Positions 1-7,852 of a DNA stretch of 26,536 bases are shown piece after piece (within the stretch, counting starts at the first letter, position 1; every line of letters begins with the position of its first letter). The position numbers were made by a program, and so were the translations under genes. The notes under the pieces are model-generated. The model worked only from the letters and a program-made list of their open reading frames with translations. It was not told the origin of the DNA and searched no databases. Location: the NCBI GenBank assembly GCA_024690695.1, contig JAILOS010000091.1:1-26536 (forward strand), in the 5' to 3' direction. The DNA is from Oscillospiraceae bacterium. GTDB taxonomy: Bacteria > Bacillota_A > Clostridia > Oscillospirales > Oscillospiraceae.

Positions 1-542
1 TCATGGGCGTCGCCGCCGGCGCGGATGAGCGCAAGATCGCTTTTGTGCCCTGCTCGGGCTGCGAAGGCCATGCGGAGATGCGCTTCAACTACACCGGCCC
101 GCAGGACTGCCGCGCGGCCATGCTCTTCGGCGGGAAGAGCAACAAGAGCTGCACCTTTGCGTGCATCGGCCTGGGCAACTGCACGCGCGCCTGCAAATTC
201 GACGCGATCCATATCGTCGAGGGCATCGCCCGGGTCGACCGGTCCAAGTGCGTCGGCTGCGGGGCCTGCGCGGACGCCTGCCCCAAGAGCATCATCAAGC
301 TCCTGCCGGAGAGCCAGCGCGTCATGCCCGCCTGCTCGAACAAGGACAAGGGCGGCCGCGTCATGAAGATCTGCGACTTCGGCTGCATCGGCTGCATGAA
401 GTGTCAGCGCGAATGCCCGGCCGACGCGATCAAGGTCGTCGACAACCTCGCCGTCGTGGACAACGACAAGTGCGTCAAGTGCGGCCACTGCGTCGACGTC
501 TGCCCGCGCCAGGTCATCCGCTGGTTCGAGAAAGCAGAATAA
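1..542 (+). CDS. rnfB: Electron transport complex subunit RnfB, 3' part
   Basis: The reading frame is open to the left edge, so this is the C-terminal ~180 residues of a longer protein. RnfB is the iron-sulfur subunit of the membrane Rnf complex, which moves electrons between ferredoxin and NAD+ and pumps ions. What is seen is a CSGCEG motif, then a cysteine-rich stretch (CTFACIGLGNC), then ferredoxin-type CxxCxxCxxxCP motifs: CVGCGACADACP, CIGCMKCQRECP and CVKCGHCVDVCP. This indicates multiple [4Fe-4S] clusters, as in clostridial RnfB, which carries extra ferredoxin modules. RnfB is usually the last gene of the clostridial rnfCDGEAB operon, and a strong terminator follows directly here, which agrees with that order. 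The N-terminal membrane anchor lies outside the window. Other polyferredoxins are possible but less likely. Confidence 0.9.
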   Translation, partial: MGVAAGADERKIAFVPCSGCEGHAEMRFNYTGPQDCRAAMLFGGKSNKSCTFACIGLGNCTRACKFDAIHIVEGIARVDRSKCVGCGACADACPKSIIKLLPESQRVMPACSNKDKGGRVMKICDFGCIGCMKCQRECPADAIKVVDNLAVVDNDKCVKCGHCVDVCPRQVIRWFEKAE

Positions 543-560
543 GCCGGAAAACCCGTTTGA

Positions 561-591
561 AAACGGCCTGTGAAAACAGGCCGTTTTTTTT
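561..591 (+). terminator. Rho-independent terminator after rnfB
   Basis: A perfect 10-bp stem (561-570 with 577-586) closes a 6-nt loop and is followed by a run of eight T (584-591). It begins 18 nt after the rnfB stop codon and ends the rnf transcript before the tepA-like gene. Confidence 0.9.
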
Positions 592-628
592 CATGCCTGT
601 GGGACATGCTAAAGACGAGGTGAAGAAA

Positions 629-1276
629 ATGGAAAACGGAGAAGACACCCGGCAGCTGCGCGAGCTCGGCACGGTACAGACACACGGCATCCACTGTCTG
701 ACGATCATCGGCCAGATCGAGGGCCATCAGGTCCTCAATGACGATGCGAAGACGACCAAATACGAGCACATCCTTCCTATGCTTGCCGCGATCGAGGAGA
801 GCGAAGAGATCGGCGGGCTGCTGATCCTGCTCAATACGATGGGCGGCGACGTGGAGGCCGGGCTCGCTATCGCGGAGCTGATCGCCGGCATGAAAAAGCC
901 GAGCTGTTCTCTCGTGCTCGGCGGGGGGCACTCGATCGGCGTGCCGCTGGCCGTCGCCGCGCGCCGCAGCTTTATCGCGCCCTCGGCGGCCATGACGATC
1001 CATCCGGTGCGGCTCAACGGCGTCGTGATCGGCGTGCCGCAGACCTACAATTATTTCGCGCGCATCCAGGAACGCATCGTGCGCTTCGTGACGACGCACT
1101 CGCATTGTCCGCGCGAGGAATATCTGCGTCTGATGACAAACACCGACGAGCTGGCCAACGACGTCGGCAGCGTGATCTACGGCGAGGAGGCGGTGGAGAA
1201 GGGCCTGATCGACTCGCTCGGCACGCTCTCGGACGCTTTGAACTGGCTCCACGGCGAGATCGGAGCGCATGCGTAA
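629..1276 (+). CDS. tepA: TepA/YmfB-type ClpP-like serine protease
   Basis: A 215-residue member of the ClpP/crotonase-fold serine proteases that matches the TepA (translocation-enhancing protein, YmfB) subgroup better than true ClpP. The nucleophile motif is GGGHSIGVPLA with Ser102, and the catalytic histidine is in TIHPVR, His125. An LNTMGGDVEAG segment (about residues 69-78) fits the oxyanion-hole strand. The start at 629 is chosen because a GAGG Shine-Dalgarno lies 7-9 nt upstream and homology begins soon after; longer upstream extensions in the same frame run antisense or out of frame through rnfB and the terminator. In Bacillus subtilis tepA sits just upstream of spoIIIE, and here ftsK/spoIIIE follows after uppP, so the neighbourhood is partly conserved. 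The substrate is unknown from sequence. Confidence 0.88.
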   Translation: MENGEDTRQLRELGTVQTHGIHCLTIIGQIEGHQVLNDDAKTTKYEHILPMLAAIEESEEIGGLLILLNTMGGDVEAGLAIAELIAGMKKPSCSLVLGGGHSIGVPLAVAARRSFIAPSAAMTIHPVRLNGVVIGVPQTYNYFARIQERIVRFVTTHSHCPREEYLRLMTNTDELANDVGSVIYGEEAVEKGLIDSLGTLSDALNWLHGEIGAHA

Positions 1277-1315
1277 AAGCCGCGCAAAAAGGTTTACGTA
1301 ATATTCCGAAAACCC

Positions 1316-1344
1316 TTGTTTTATATGGATTTCTGTGCTAAAAT
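1316..1344 (+). promoter_or_regulatory. Sigma-A type promoter for uppP (extended -10)
   Basis: TTGTTT (1316-1321), a 17-bp spacer, and TAAAAT (1339-1344) preceded by TG-n at 1336-1338. It lies 33 nt upstream of the uppP start, in a short AT-rich gap after tepA. Confidence 0.75.
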
Positions 1345-1376
1345 AACAAAGTTAGAAAAAGCATGGGGGTTTTTGG

Positions 1377-2213
1377 ATGTCGATTCTCAATGCCATACTG
1401 CTCGGCCTGATCCAGGGGATCGCCGAGTTTCTGCCCATCTCCTCGTCGGGGCACCTTTCCATCCTCAACAACCTGTTTCAAATGACCACGACCGAGGACG
1501 GCCATCTGTTCTTTGACGTGCTGCTGCATCTCGGCACGCTGTTTTCCGTCTGCGTGGTCTACTGGCAGGACATCGTGGAGATGTTCTATGAGGTCCTCGC
1601 GTTTCTCAACGTCGGCCCTCTCGCGGGCGAACGGCGGCCGCACTATCCGGCGGCGCGCCTGTTCCTGATGATCGTCCTCGGCACGCTGCCGCTGTTCCTC
1701 ATTCTGCCGATAAACGACATGATGGAGGGGCTATACTATAAAAGCATTTTCATCGGCGTCATGCTCATTCTGACGGGCTGCATCCTCTACATCGCCGACA
1801 AGATGCGGCAGGGAAAGAAGACCGAGAAGAACATGAGCGTCCTCGACGCGGTCATCATCGGCATCTGCCAGGCCGTGGCCACGATCCCCGGCCTGTCCCG
1901 CTCGGGCACGACGATCACCGCCGGCCTTGCGACGGGGCTGCGGCGCGATTTCGCGGTCAAGTTCTCCTTCCTGCTCTCGCTCCCGGCCGTGCTGGGCGCG
2001 AACATCCTCTCCTTTGCCAAGGCCCTCAAGTCCGGCGTGGACTGGTCGCTGCTCCCGGCCTATCTCATCGGCACCGTCGTCGCGATCCTCTCCGGCATCG
2101 CCTCGATCACGCTGCTCAAGCATATCGCGAGCAAGGGCAAGTTCGGCGGCTTTGCGTACTACTGCTGGGTCGTCGGCGTACTGAGCATCATCCTCACGGT
2201 CATTTTCGGATAA
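1377..2213 (+). CDS. uppP: Undecaprenyl-diphosphatase (UppP/BacA)
   Basis: Integral membrane phosphatase of 278 residues that dephosphorylates undecaprenyl pyrophosphate, so recycling the lipid carrier for peptidoglycan and other surface polymers; loss or overexpression changes bacitracin sensitivity. Both family signatures are visible: an N-terminal GIAEFLPISSSGHL block (about residues 14-27) with Glu17, and a PGLSRSGTT block in the middle of the protein. Hydrophobic segments are spread over the whole length and length is typical. A run of G at 1365-1369 is the probable ribosome binding site. It is transcribed from its own promoter and followed 15 nt later by ftsK, so the two are probably cotranscribed. 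Confidence 0.95.
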   Translation: MSILNAILLGLIQGIAEFLPISSSGHLSILNNLFQMTTTEDGHLFFDVLLHLGTLFSVCVVYWQDIVEMFYEVLAFLNVGPLAGERRPHYPAARLFLMIVLGTLPLFLILPINDMMEGLYYKSIFIGVMLILTGCILYIADKMRQGKKTEKNMSVLDAVIIGICQAVATIPGLSRSGTTITAGLATGLRRDFAVKFSFLLSLPAVLGANILSFAKALKSGVDWSLLPAYLIGTVVAILSGIASITLLKHIASKGKFGGFAYYCWVVGVLSIILTVIFG

Positions 2214-2228
2214 CGAAAGGAACGCTTC

Positions 2229-4925
2229 ATGGCTAAAAGCACAAAGAGCGGTGCGAAAAAAAAGCCCGCTCCCAAAACCAAAAAAAAGCCGGGCGCCGTC
2301 CCCGCTCCCGAGAGCGAGAGCGCCGCGCCGCGCCGCCCGCTGCGGCGTGAGATCGGCGGCGTGGGCCTGCTCGCGCTCGCCGCGCTCTCCGTCGTCGGGC
2401 TGTTCAACTACGGCGGCGCCGTGACGGCGGGCTTTACCGACATCCTCAAGGGGCTGATCGGCTACGGCTATTATATCCTGCCTTTCGCGTTGCTGCTCGC
2501 GGGGATCACGCTGCTCGGCCACCGCGGCCGTCCGGTGCGCTTGCGCGTCTTTTCGGCGCTGCTCCTGCCGATCCTGCTGGCGGCGCTGCTGAACCTGATC
2601 TACTTCCTCAACGACTCCGCCAACGCCGCGCTGCCCGAGCTGGTGCGTACGCTCTTCCTCAAGGGCCAGACGCTGCAGAGCGGCGGCGTCGTCGGCGGTC
2701 TGCTGTCGCTGCTGATGTTTGAGATCTTCAAGCTCTTCCTGAAGGGTTCGATGGTCGGCATCCTTTCCGGCGTCGTCTTTGCCGGACTGTTTCTGTTTTT
2801 CCTGGTCAAGGCGCTGAATTTCAACACGCTCGCGGCTTACGGCAAGCTCAAGGAGCGCGCGGCCGTCCCCTATGACCCCGCGGACTACGAGACGGAGGAG
2901 GAAGAAGCCCCCGCCGTGCAGGAGAGCGCCGTGACCGAAAAGCGCAGCGCGGCGCGCCCGCCGCGCGTGGCCGATCCCCGCATTGCCACCGCGCCGGCTC
3001 CGCGCATGCGTACATATTCTGCGGACATTCCCATGGGCGAGGAAGGGGAGGCCCTTCCGCTCAACCGCATGGAGGACACCCCGGATCAGAGCTTCCCGAG
3101 CCGCCCGACGCGCGCCAAGGTGCGCCGCAAGACGGCCGAGGAGATGGCCGCTTCCAATGCCATCGAGATCGGCAAGGGCGAGAACCTGTCCGGCCGCGAT
3201 ATCGGCGGCGGCTGGACGGAATACCGCGCCGGACAGAAGCCGGCGACCGTAAAACCCAGTCCCAACGTCCCCGTGACGGCCGAGATCTCCGACCCGCCCA
3301 GGGCCGAGCGCGTCAAAAAGGCGGAGGTCGAAAAAGAGAAGACGGCTTTCGCCCAGTCCATCAAGACCGAGAGCGACGCCGCGGACGAATATGTCTTCCC
3401 ACCGATCGATCTTCTCAACGAGGGCGTATCCGCCTCGGGCGACGCACGCGACGAGGTCGCGCTCAACCGCGAACGGCTGGAGAACGCGATCCGCAGCTTC
3501 GGCATCAACGCCGCCGTCGTCGGCGTGATCCGCGGTCCCACGGTCACACGCTACGACTTTGAGCTCGAGCAGGGCGTCAAGCTCGCGCGCGTGACGAATC
3601 TCGCGGGCGATCTGGCCCTTGCGCTCGGCGTGGTCAACGTCCGCATCGCGCCGATCCCGGAGAAGATCTCCACGGTCGGCATCGAGGTCCCGAACAAGCT
3701 CGTCAGCACGGTCTATCTGCGCACGATCCTCGAATCGCAGCGCTTCCAGACGGCAAAATCCCGCCTCTCCTTCGCTGTCGGCAAGGACATCGGCGGCGAG
3801 TGCATCGTCGGCAACATCGCCAAGCTCCCGCACATGCTGATCGCCGGCACGACCGGCTCCGGCAAGTCCGTCTGCATGAACGCGCTGATCCTGAGCTTGC
3901 TCTATAAGGCGCGTCCGGACGAAGTGAAATTCATCATGATCGACCCGAAAATGGTCGAGCTCGGCATCTACAGCGGCATCCCGCACATGCTCACGCCCGT
4001 CGTGACCGAGCCGAAAAAGGCCGCCGGCGCGCTGCAGTGGGCCGTGGTCGAGATGCTCAAGCGCTACCGCCTGTTCTCCGAATCGGGCGTGCGGGACATC
4101 GAGAGCTATAACCGCCACTGCGAGATCACCGGCGAGGACAAGCTTGCGCAGATCGTCGTCGTCATCGACGAGCTGGCGGACCTCATGATGATCGCCGCCA
4201 AGGAGGTGGAGGAGAGCATCTGCCGCGTCGCCCAGATGGGCCGCGCCGCGGGCATGCACCTCGTCGTCGCGACCCAGCGTCCCTCCGCGGACGTCATCAC
4301 GGGCCTGATGAAGGCCAACATCCCCTCGCGCATCGCCTTCGCGGTCTCCTCCGCGATGGAGAGCCGCATCATCCTCGACCAGAGCGGCGCGGAAAAGCTC
4401 ATCGGCATGGGCGATATGCTCTATTCGCCGCTGGGCAGCGGCAAGCCGACGCGCGTGCAGGGCGCCTTTGTCTCGGACGAGGAGCGCGAGCGTGTGATCG
4501 ACTTCCTCAAGGAGAACAACCCCGGCGTCAAGCCCGAGACGAACCAGGAGATCGGCGAGTACATGACGCGCGCCGAACAGGGCAAGGACAGCGGCAAGGG
4601 CAAGGACAGCGAGGAGGAGACAAGCTCCGCCGCAGGCGATTACGACGAGATGCTGCCCCAGGCGGTCGAGGCCATCCTGGAGACGAAGCAGTGCTCGGTG
4701 TCGATGCTCCAGCGCCGCGTCAAGCTCGGCTATTCCCGCGCCGCGCGCATCGTCGATCAGATGGAGGAGCTCGGCGTCGTCGGGCCCTACGAGGGGGCCA
4801 AGCCCCGCAGCGTCGTCATCGACCGCGAGGGCTGGCTGGAGCTCAAGGCGAAGCTCGGCTTCGGCGGGAACGACGATCTGGAGCTCGCCGCCGGCATGAA
4901 CGAAGACGACAATCTGGAATACTGA
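2229..4925 (+). CDS. ftsK: DNA translocase FtsK/SpoIIIE
   Basis: Septum-anchored hexameric ATPase of 898 residues that pumps chromosomal DNA during division or, in sporulating Firmicutes, into the forespore. Order of parts: a lysine-rich N-terminus (about residues 1-22), several membrane helices up to about residue 200, a long charged Ala/Pro/Glu-rich linker to about residue 390, then the alpha/beta motor with Walker A GTTGSGKS (541-547 region, Lys546) and Walker B ending in Asp647-Glu648, and a C-terminal winged-helix gamma domain from about residue 804 (start MLPQAVEAIL) that reads KOPS/SRS orientation sequences. GAAAGGAA precedes the ATG. Length and linker size fit SpoIIIE-like proteins. 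Whether it serves division, sporulation or both cannot be told from sequence. Confidence 0.96.
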   Translation: MAKSTKSGAKKKPAPKTKKKPGAVPAPESESAAPRRPLRREIGGVGLLALAALSVVGLFNYGGAVTAGFTDILKGLIGYGYYILPFALLLAGITLLGHRGRPVRLRVFSALLLPILLAALLNLIYFLNDSANAALPELVRTLFLKGQTLQSGGVVGGLLSLLMFEIFKLFLKGSMVGILSGVVFAGLFLFFLVKALNFNTLAAYGKLKERAAVPYDPADYETEEEEAPAVQESAVTEKRSAARPPRVADPRIATAPAPRMRTYSADIPMGEEGEALPLNRMEDTPDQSFPSRPTRAKVRRKTAEEMAASNAIEIGKGENLSGRDIGGGWTEYRAGQKPATVKPSPNVPVTAEISDPPRAERVKKAEVEKEKTAFAQSIKTESDAADEYVFPPIDLLNEGVSASGDARDEVALNRERLENAIRSFGINAAVVGVIRGPTVTRYDFELEQGVKLARVTNLAGDLALALGVVNVRIAPIPEKISTVGIEVPNKLVSTVYLRTILESQRFQTAKSRLSFAVGKDIGGECIVGNIAKLPHMLIAGTTGSGKSVCMNALILSLLYKARPDEVKFIMIDPKMVELGIYSGIPHMLTPVVTEPKKAAGALQWAVVEMLKRYRLFSESGVRDIESYNRHCEITGEDKLAQIVVVIDELADLMMIAAKEVEESICRVAQMGRAAGMHLVVATQRPSADVITGLMKANIPSRIAFAVSSAMESRIILDQSGAEKLIGMGDMLYSPLGSGKPTRVQGAFVSDEERERVIDFLKENNPGVKPETNQEIGEYMTRAEQGKDSGKGKDSEEETSSAAGDYDEMLPQAVEAILETKQCSVSMLQRRVKLGYSRAARIVDQMEELGVVGPYEGAKPRSVVIDREGWLELKAKLGFGGNDDLELAAGMNEDDNLEY

Positions 4926-4953
4926 AAAAAGGGAGTATGAGCGCCCTTTTTTC
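4924..4953 (+). terminator. Hairpin terminator/attenuator between ftsK and mrnC
   Basis: A perfect 10-bp stem (4924-4933 with 4944-4953) starts inside the ftsK TGA. The stem has an A-rich left arm and a T-rich right arm (T at 4947-4952) and a 10-nt loop. The stem is only 4 G/C pairs, so termination may be partial and mrnC may receive read-through. The A/T symmetry would also allow it to act on the opposite strand. Confidence 0.65.
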
Positions 4954-4967
4954 CTGAGAGAACGAAA

Positions 4968-5369
4968 ATGGGATCTGCTTTTGAACGGTCTATGAGCCGT
5001 GAACAGGTAAATACCGTCAGCGCGCTCGGCCTCGCCCACGTCGGCGACGGCGTGTACGAGCTGCTGGTCCGCGCCCGTCTGTGCGAGCGCGGGGAACGCA
5101 ATATCGGGATGCTCCACCGCGATACCGTCGCCGCCGTCAACGCAGCGGCGCAGGCCAGAGCGGCGGAAAAGCTGCTGCCGCTGCTGACGGAGGAGGAGTT
5201 CGACGTCTTTCGCCGGGCGCGGAATACGAAGGTGCACGGCGTGCCCGCGCACGCCAGCGTCGGCGATTATCACGCGGCGACGGGTCTGGAGGCCCTGTTC
5301 GGCTGGCTGTATCTGCTCGGCCGGACCGAGCGGATCGAAGAGCTGTTCGAAGCCGCGGCGGAGGAATAG
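4968..5369 (+). CDS. mrnC: Mini-ribonuclease 3 (Mini-III)
   Basis: A 133-residue stand-alone RNase III catalytic domain without a dsRNA-binding domain. In Bacillus subtilis Mini-III processes the ends of 23S rRNA. The conserved motif with the metal-binding acid is LAHVGDGVYELLVR (Asp27, Glu31), and the second acidic site is in GLEALFGWLYL (Glu108); RNTKVHG and YHAATGLE are also family blocks. Length is close to the usual 130-145 residues. An in-frame ATG at 4992 (residue 9) is an alternative start; 4968 is preferred because of the purine-rich GAGAGAACG just upstream. Only 3 nt separate its stop from rqcH, suggesting coupling of two RNA/translation quality genes. Confidence 0.92.
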   Translation: MGSAFERSMSREQVNTVSALGLAHVGDGVYELLVRARLCERGERNIGMLHRDTVAAVNAAAQARAAEKLLPLLTEEEFDVFRRARNTKVHGVPAHASVGDYHAATGLEALFGWLYLLGRTERIEELFEAAAEE

Positions 5370-5372
5370 ATC

Positions 5373-7100
5373 ATGCCGCTTGACGCCGTTTTTCTCCGCG
5401 CGCTGACCGCGGAGCTCGCTCAGGAGCTGGAGGGCGCGCGGATCGACAAGATCCAGCAGCCGGAGCGGGATCTCCTGCTCCTGTCCGTGCGCACCGGCAG
5501 CGCAAACCGCAAGCTCCTGCTCGCCGCGGGCAGCGGGAACGCCCGCGTGCATTTCACCACCATGAATCTCGAAAACCCCGCCGAGCCGCCGATGTTCTGC
5601 ATGCTGCTGCGCAAGCATCTGACCGGCGCCCGGATCCGCAGCGTCACACAGCCGAAAAACGAGCGAATGCTGGTGTTTTCTCTGGACGTGCGCAACGAGA
5701 TGGGGGACAGCGCCGAACGCAGCCTGATCGTCGAAATGATCGGCCGCAGCGCGAACGTGATCCTCGTCGGACAGGACGGGATCATCATCGACTGCCTGCG
5801 CCGCATGGACTTCGCGGGCGACGCGCTGCGCGCGCTCCAGCCCGGCCGGATCTATCGGCTGCCGCCCGCGCAGAACAAGCTCGATCTCTTTGAACTCGGA
5901 GCGGACGAGCTGCGGTCGCTCCTCGAGGGAGCCGACCGTTCGGCCCCGCCGGACCGCTATCTGCTCTCGCAGTTTGCGGGGCTCTCGCCGCTGATCTGCC
6001 GGGAGCTGAGCTTCCGCAGCGGCGAGGCTTACGACCGGCTGCCGCCGCAGCTGGAGGCTTTCCGCGAGACGGTCGAGGCCGGGGACACGGCGCCCTGGCT
6101 GCTTGTCGAAGAGGGAAGAGCGCGGGATTTCAGCTTTCTGCCGATCCGTCAGTACGGCCTCTCGCTCGAAAACCGAAGGATGGAGAGCTTTTCCGCGCTG
6201 CTGGATGCGGTTTACGCGGAGCGTGACCGGGAAGAAAGCCGCAGGCGGCACAGCCGGGAGCTGCTGCACAGCGTCCGTACGCTGCGCGACCGGCTCGATC
6301 GGAAGCTGGCCGTACAGCGCGAGGAGCTCGCCCGCACGGCCGGGCGGGACGAGCTGAGGAAGACCGCGGAGCTGATCACCGCCAATCTCTTCCGCATCCG
6401 CAGGGGAGACCGAAGCCTCGTCTGCGAGGACTACTATCAGCCGGATTGCCCGGAGATCACGATCCCGCTCGATCCGCTGAAAAGCCCCCAGCAGAACGCG
6501 GCCGCCCTGTTCAAGGAATACGCCAGACTGCGCGCCGCCGAGGAGCATCTGCGCGTGCTGATCGGACAGGGAGAGGCGCAGCTGGATTACGTGGAGAGCG
6601 TGCTGGACCAGATCGAGCGCTCCGAGAGCGACGGCGATCTGGCGGAGCTGCGCCGGGAGCTCGAAGAGGCCGGACTGCTCCGCCGGCAGAAGCAGGGACG
6701 CCGGGAAAAGCTCCGCCCGACACAGCCGCTGCGCTATCGCTCCGACGACGGGACGGAGATCCTGGTCGGGCGAAACAACCTGCAGAACGACGAGCTGACG
6801 ACGAAGCTGGGGCGGCGAACGGATTACTGGCTGCATACCCAGAAGGTACACGGCAGCCACGTGCTGATCCGCTGCGAGGGCGCGGAGCCCTCGGAGCTGA
6901 CGCTGCGGCAGGCGGCGAGTCTGGCCGTGTTCCACTCCAGGGCCCGGGACGGCGGCAAGACGCCGGTGGACGCTGCGATGCTGCGCAACGTGCGAAAGCC
7001 GGCCGGCGCGCTGCCCGGGAAAGTGATTTATACGGATTACAGAACGCTGACCGCGCAGGCCGACCCGGCTCTTGCGGAGCGTCTCAGACAAAAGAAATGA
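5373..7100 (+). CDS. rqcH: NFACT family ribosome quality control protein RqcH (Rqc2/FbpA family)
   Basis: A 575-residue NFACT protein. Bacterial RqcH binds peptidyl-tRNA-obstructed 50S subunits and recruits tRNA-Ala to add alanine tails that mark stalled peptides for decay; older annotations call it fibronectin-binding protein. The start MPLDAVFLRALTAEL and the KIQQPERDLLLL segment are typical NFACT-N. A charged helical region (about residues 270-430) fits the coiled-coil arms, and the C-terminal NFACT-R block is seen in GRNNLQNDELTTKLGRRTDYWLHTQ followed by HGSHVLIR (split here only for length). The SD (GGAGGAA) lies in the end of mrnC. Full length, no defect seen. Confidence 0.93.
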   Translation: MPLDAVFLRALTAELAQELEGARIDKIQQPERDLLLLSVRTGSANRKLLLAAGSGNARVHFTTMNLENPAEPPMFCMLLRKHLTGARIRSVTQPKNERMLVFSLDVRNEMGDSAERSLIVEMIGRSANVILVGQDGIIIDCLRRMDFAGDALRALQPGRIYRLPPAQNKLDLFELGADELRSLLEGADRSAPPDRYLLSQFAGLSPLICRELSFRSGEAYDRLPPQLEAFRETVEAGDTAPWLLVEEGRARDFSFLPIRQYGLSLENRRMESFSALLDAVYAERDREESRRRHSRELLHSVRTLRDRLDRKLAVQREELARTAGRDELRKTAELITANLFRIRRGDRSLVCEDYYQPDCPEITIPLDPLKSPQQNAAALFKEYARLRAAEEHLRVLIGQGEAQLDYVESVLDQIERSESDGDLAELRRELEEAGLLRRQKQGRREKLRPTQPLRYRSDDGTEILVGRNNLQNDELTTKLGRRTDYWLHTQKVHGSHVLIRCEGAEPSELTLRQAASLAVFHSRARDGGKTPVDAAMLRNVRKPAGALPGKVIYTDYRTLTAQADPALAERLRQKK

Positions 7101-7137
7101 CAGACCGAACCGATCGGTCTGTCATTTCTTTTGTCTG
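7085..7137. terminator. Bidirectional terminator, 24-bp perfect inverted repeat
   Basis: Positions 7085-7108 pair perfectly with 7114-7137 around a 5-nt loop. The left arm contains the rqcH stop codon (7098-7100) and the right arm ends 3 nt before the stop of the converging PAP2 gene. Each strand shows a GC-rich core followed by TCATTTCTTTTG, so it can serve both genes. It is longer than a usual terminator. Confidence 0.8.
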
Positions 7138-7140
7138 GTC

Positions 7141-7785
7141 TTACGCCGCTTTTTGCGGCTTTTCCTTTTTCGGCGGGAAGAAGTCCAGATAATAGAATTT
7201 TTTGGGGATCGCATTCTGCGAGACGATCACCGCGATGATACCTGCGAAGGTGCCGACGATCAGTCCGCCGATCACGTCCGTCGGGTAGTGGACGACGAGA
7301 TAGATCCGGCTCAGGCCCATCAAAAAGGCAAAAATCAGCGCCGTCCAGCTGACGCGCTTTTTGCCGAGCAGGAACACCGGCACCGTCGCGGCAAAGGCCG
7401 CCGTCGTATGGCCGGAGGGGAAGCTCTTGTCGCTCTCCATGTGTCTGCCCATCAAGTCCCAAAGAGGGAAGTAGAAGCCCGCTTCGTCCGTATAGGGCCG
7501 CGGCCTGGCGATCACGATCTTGATGAACAGGTTCGTGATCAGGGCGCCGATCGCAAGACCCAGCAGCATCGCCGTGCCGAAGCGCCGCGTTTTTTTGCTG
7601 AGCATCAGCGCGATCGACAGCAGGATCAGAAAGATCCCGCCCTTGCCGAGAATCGTGATCAGATTGAGAAAGGGCGTGAAAAACCAGCCGGCCGAGTCGT
7701 ACAGGCCGTGAACGGCGGCGGTCACGCCTTGGTCAAAGGCGGCGAAGGTGGAATTGATCCACAGCGCCGCGGCGGTAGCTTCCAT
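7141..7785 (-). CDS. PAP2-family membrane phosphatase
   Basis: A 214-residue membrane protein of the PAP2 (type 2 phosphatidic acid phosphatase) family, probably acting on a lipid phosphate or pyrophosphate such as undecaprenyl pyrophosphate at the outer face of the membrane. All three signature motifs are present: Lys89-x6-Arg96-Pro97, Pro-Ser-Gly-His (123-126), and Ser-Arg (159-160) with His166 and Asp170 in HYPTD. About five to six hydrophobic segments are visible. GGGAGC precedes the ATG. It has its own promoter and converges on rqcH. The substrate cannot be decided; BcrC-like undecaprenyl pyrophosphatase activity is one possibility and would overlap with uppP. Confidence 0.9.
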   Translation of the reverse strand: MEATAAALWINSTFAAFDQGVTAAVHGLYDSAGWFFTPFLNLITILGKGGIFLILLSIALMLSKKTRRFGTAMLLGLAIGALITNLFIKIVIARPRPYTDEAGFYFPLWDLMGRHMESDKSFPSGHTTAAFAATVPVFLLGKKRVSWTALIFAFLMGLSRIYLVVHYPTDVIGGLIVGTFAGIIAVIVSQNAIPKKFYYLDFFPPKKEKPQKAA

Positions 7786-7812
7786 AGGCAGAGCTCCCTT
7801 CTGTTTTTTGTT

Positions 7813-7841
7813 ATTGTATCATAGGATCGCTCGCTTGTCCA
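7813..7841 (-). promoter_or_regulatory. Promoter of the PAP2 gene (extended -10)
   Basis: Read on the minus strand: TGGACA (7841-7836), 17-bp spacer, TACAAT (7818-7813), with TG-n just before the -10. It is located 28 nt upstream of the PAP2 start. Confidence 0.65.
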
Positions 7842-7852
7842 CCTGCATCCGG

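Noticed and set aside
1731..7091. Minus-strand open frame of 1786 codons opposite uppP, ftsK, mrnC and rqcH
   Set aside because: It lies antisense to four clear genes and its product is low-complexity and rich in Arg, Ala, Asp and His. In GC-rich DNA the strong codon bias removes stop codons from the opposite frame.
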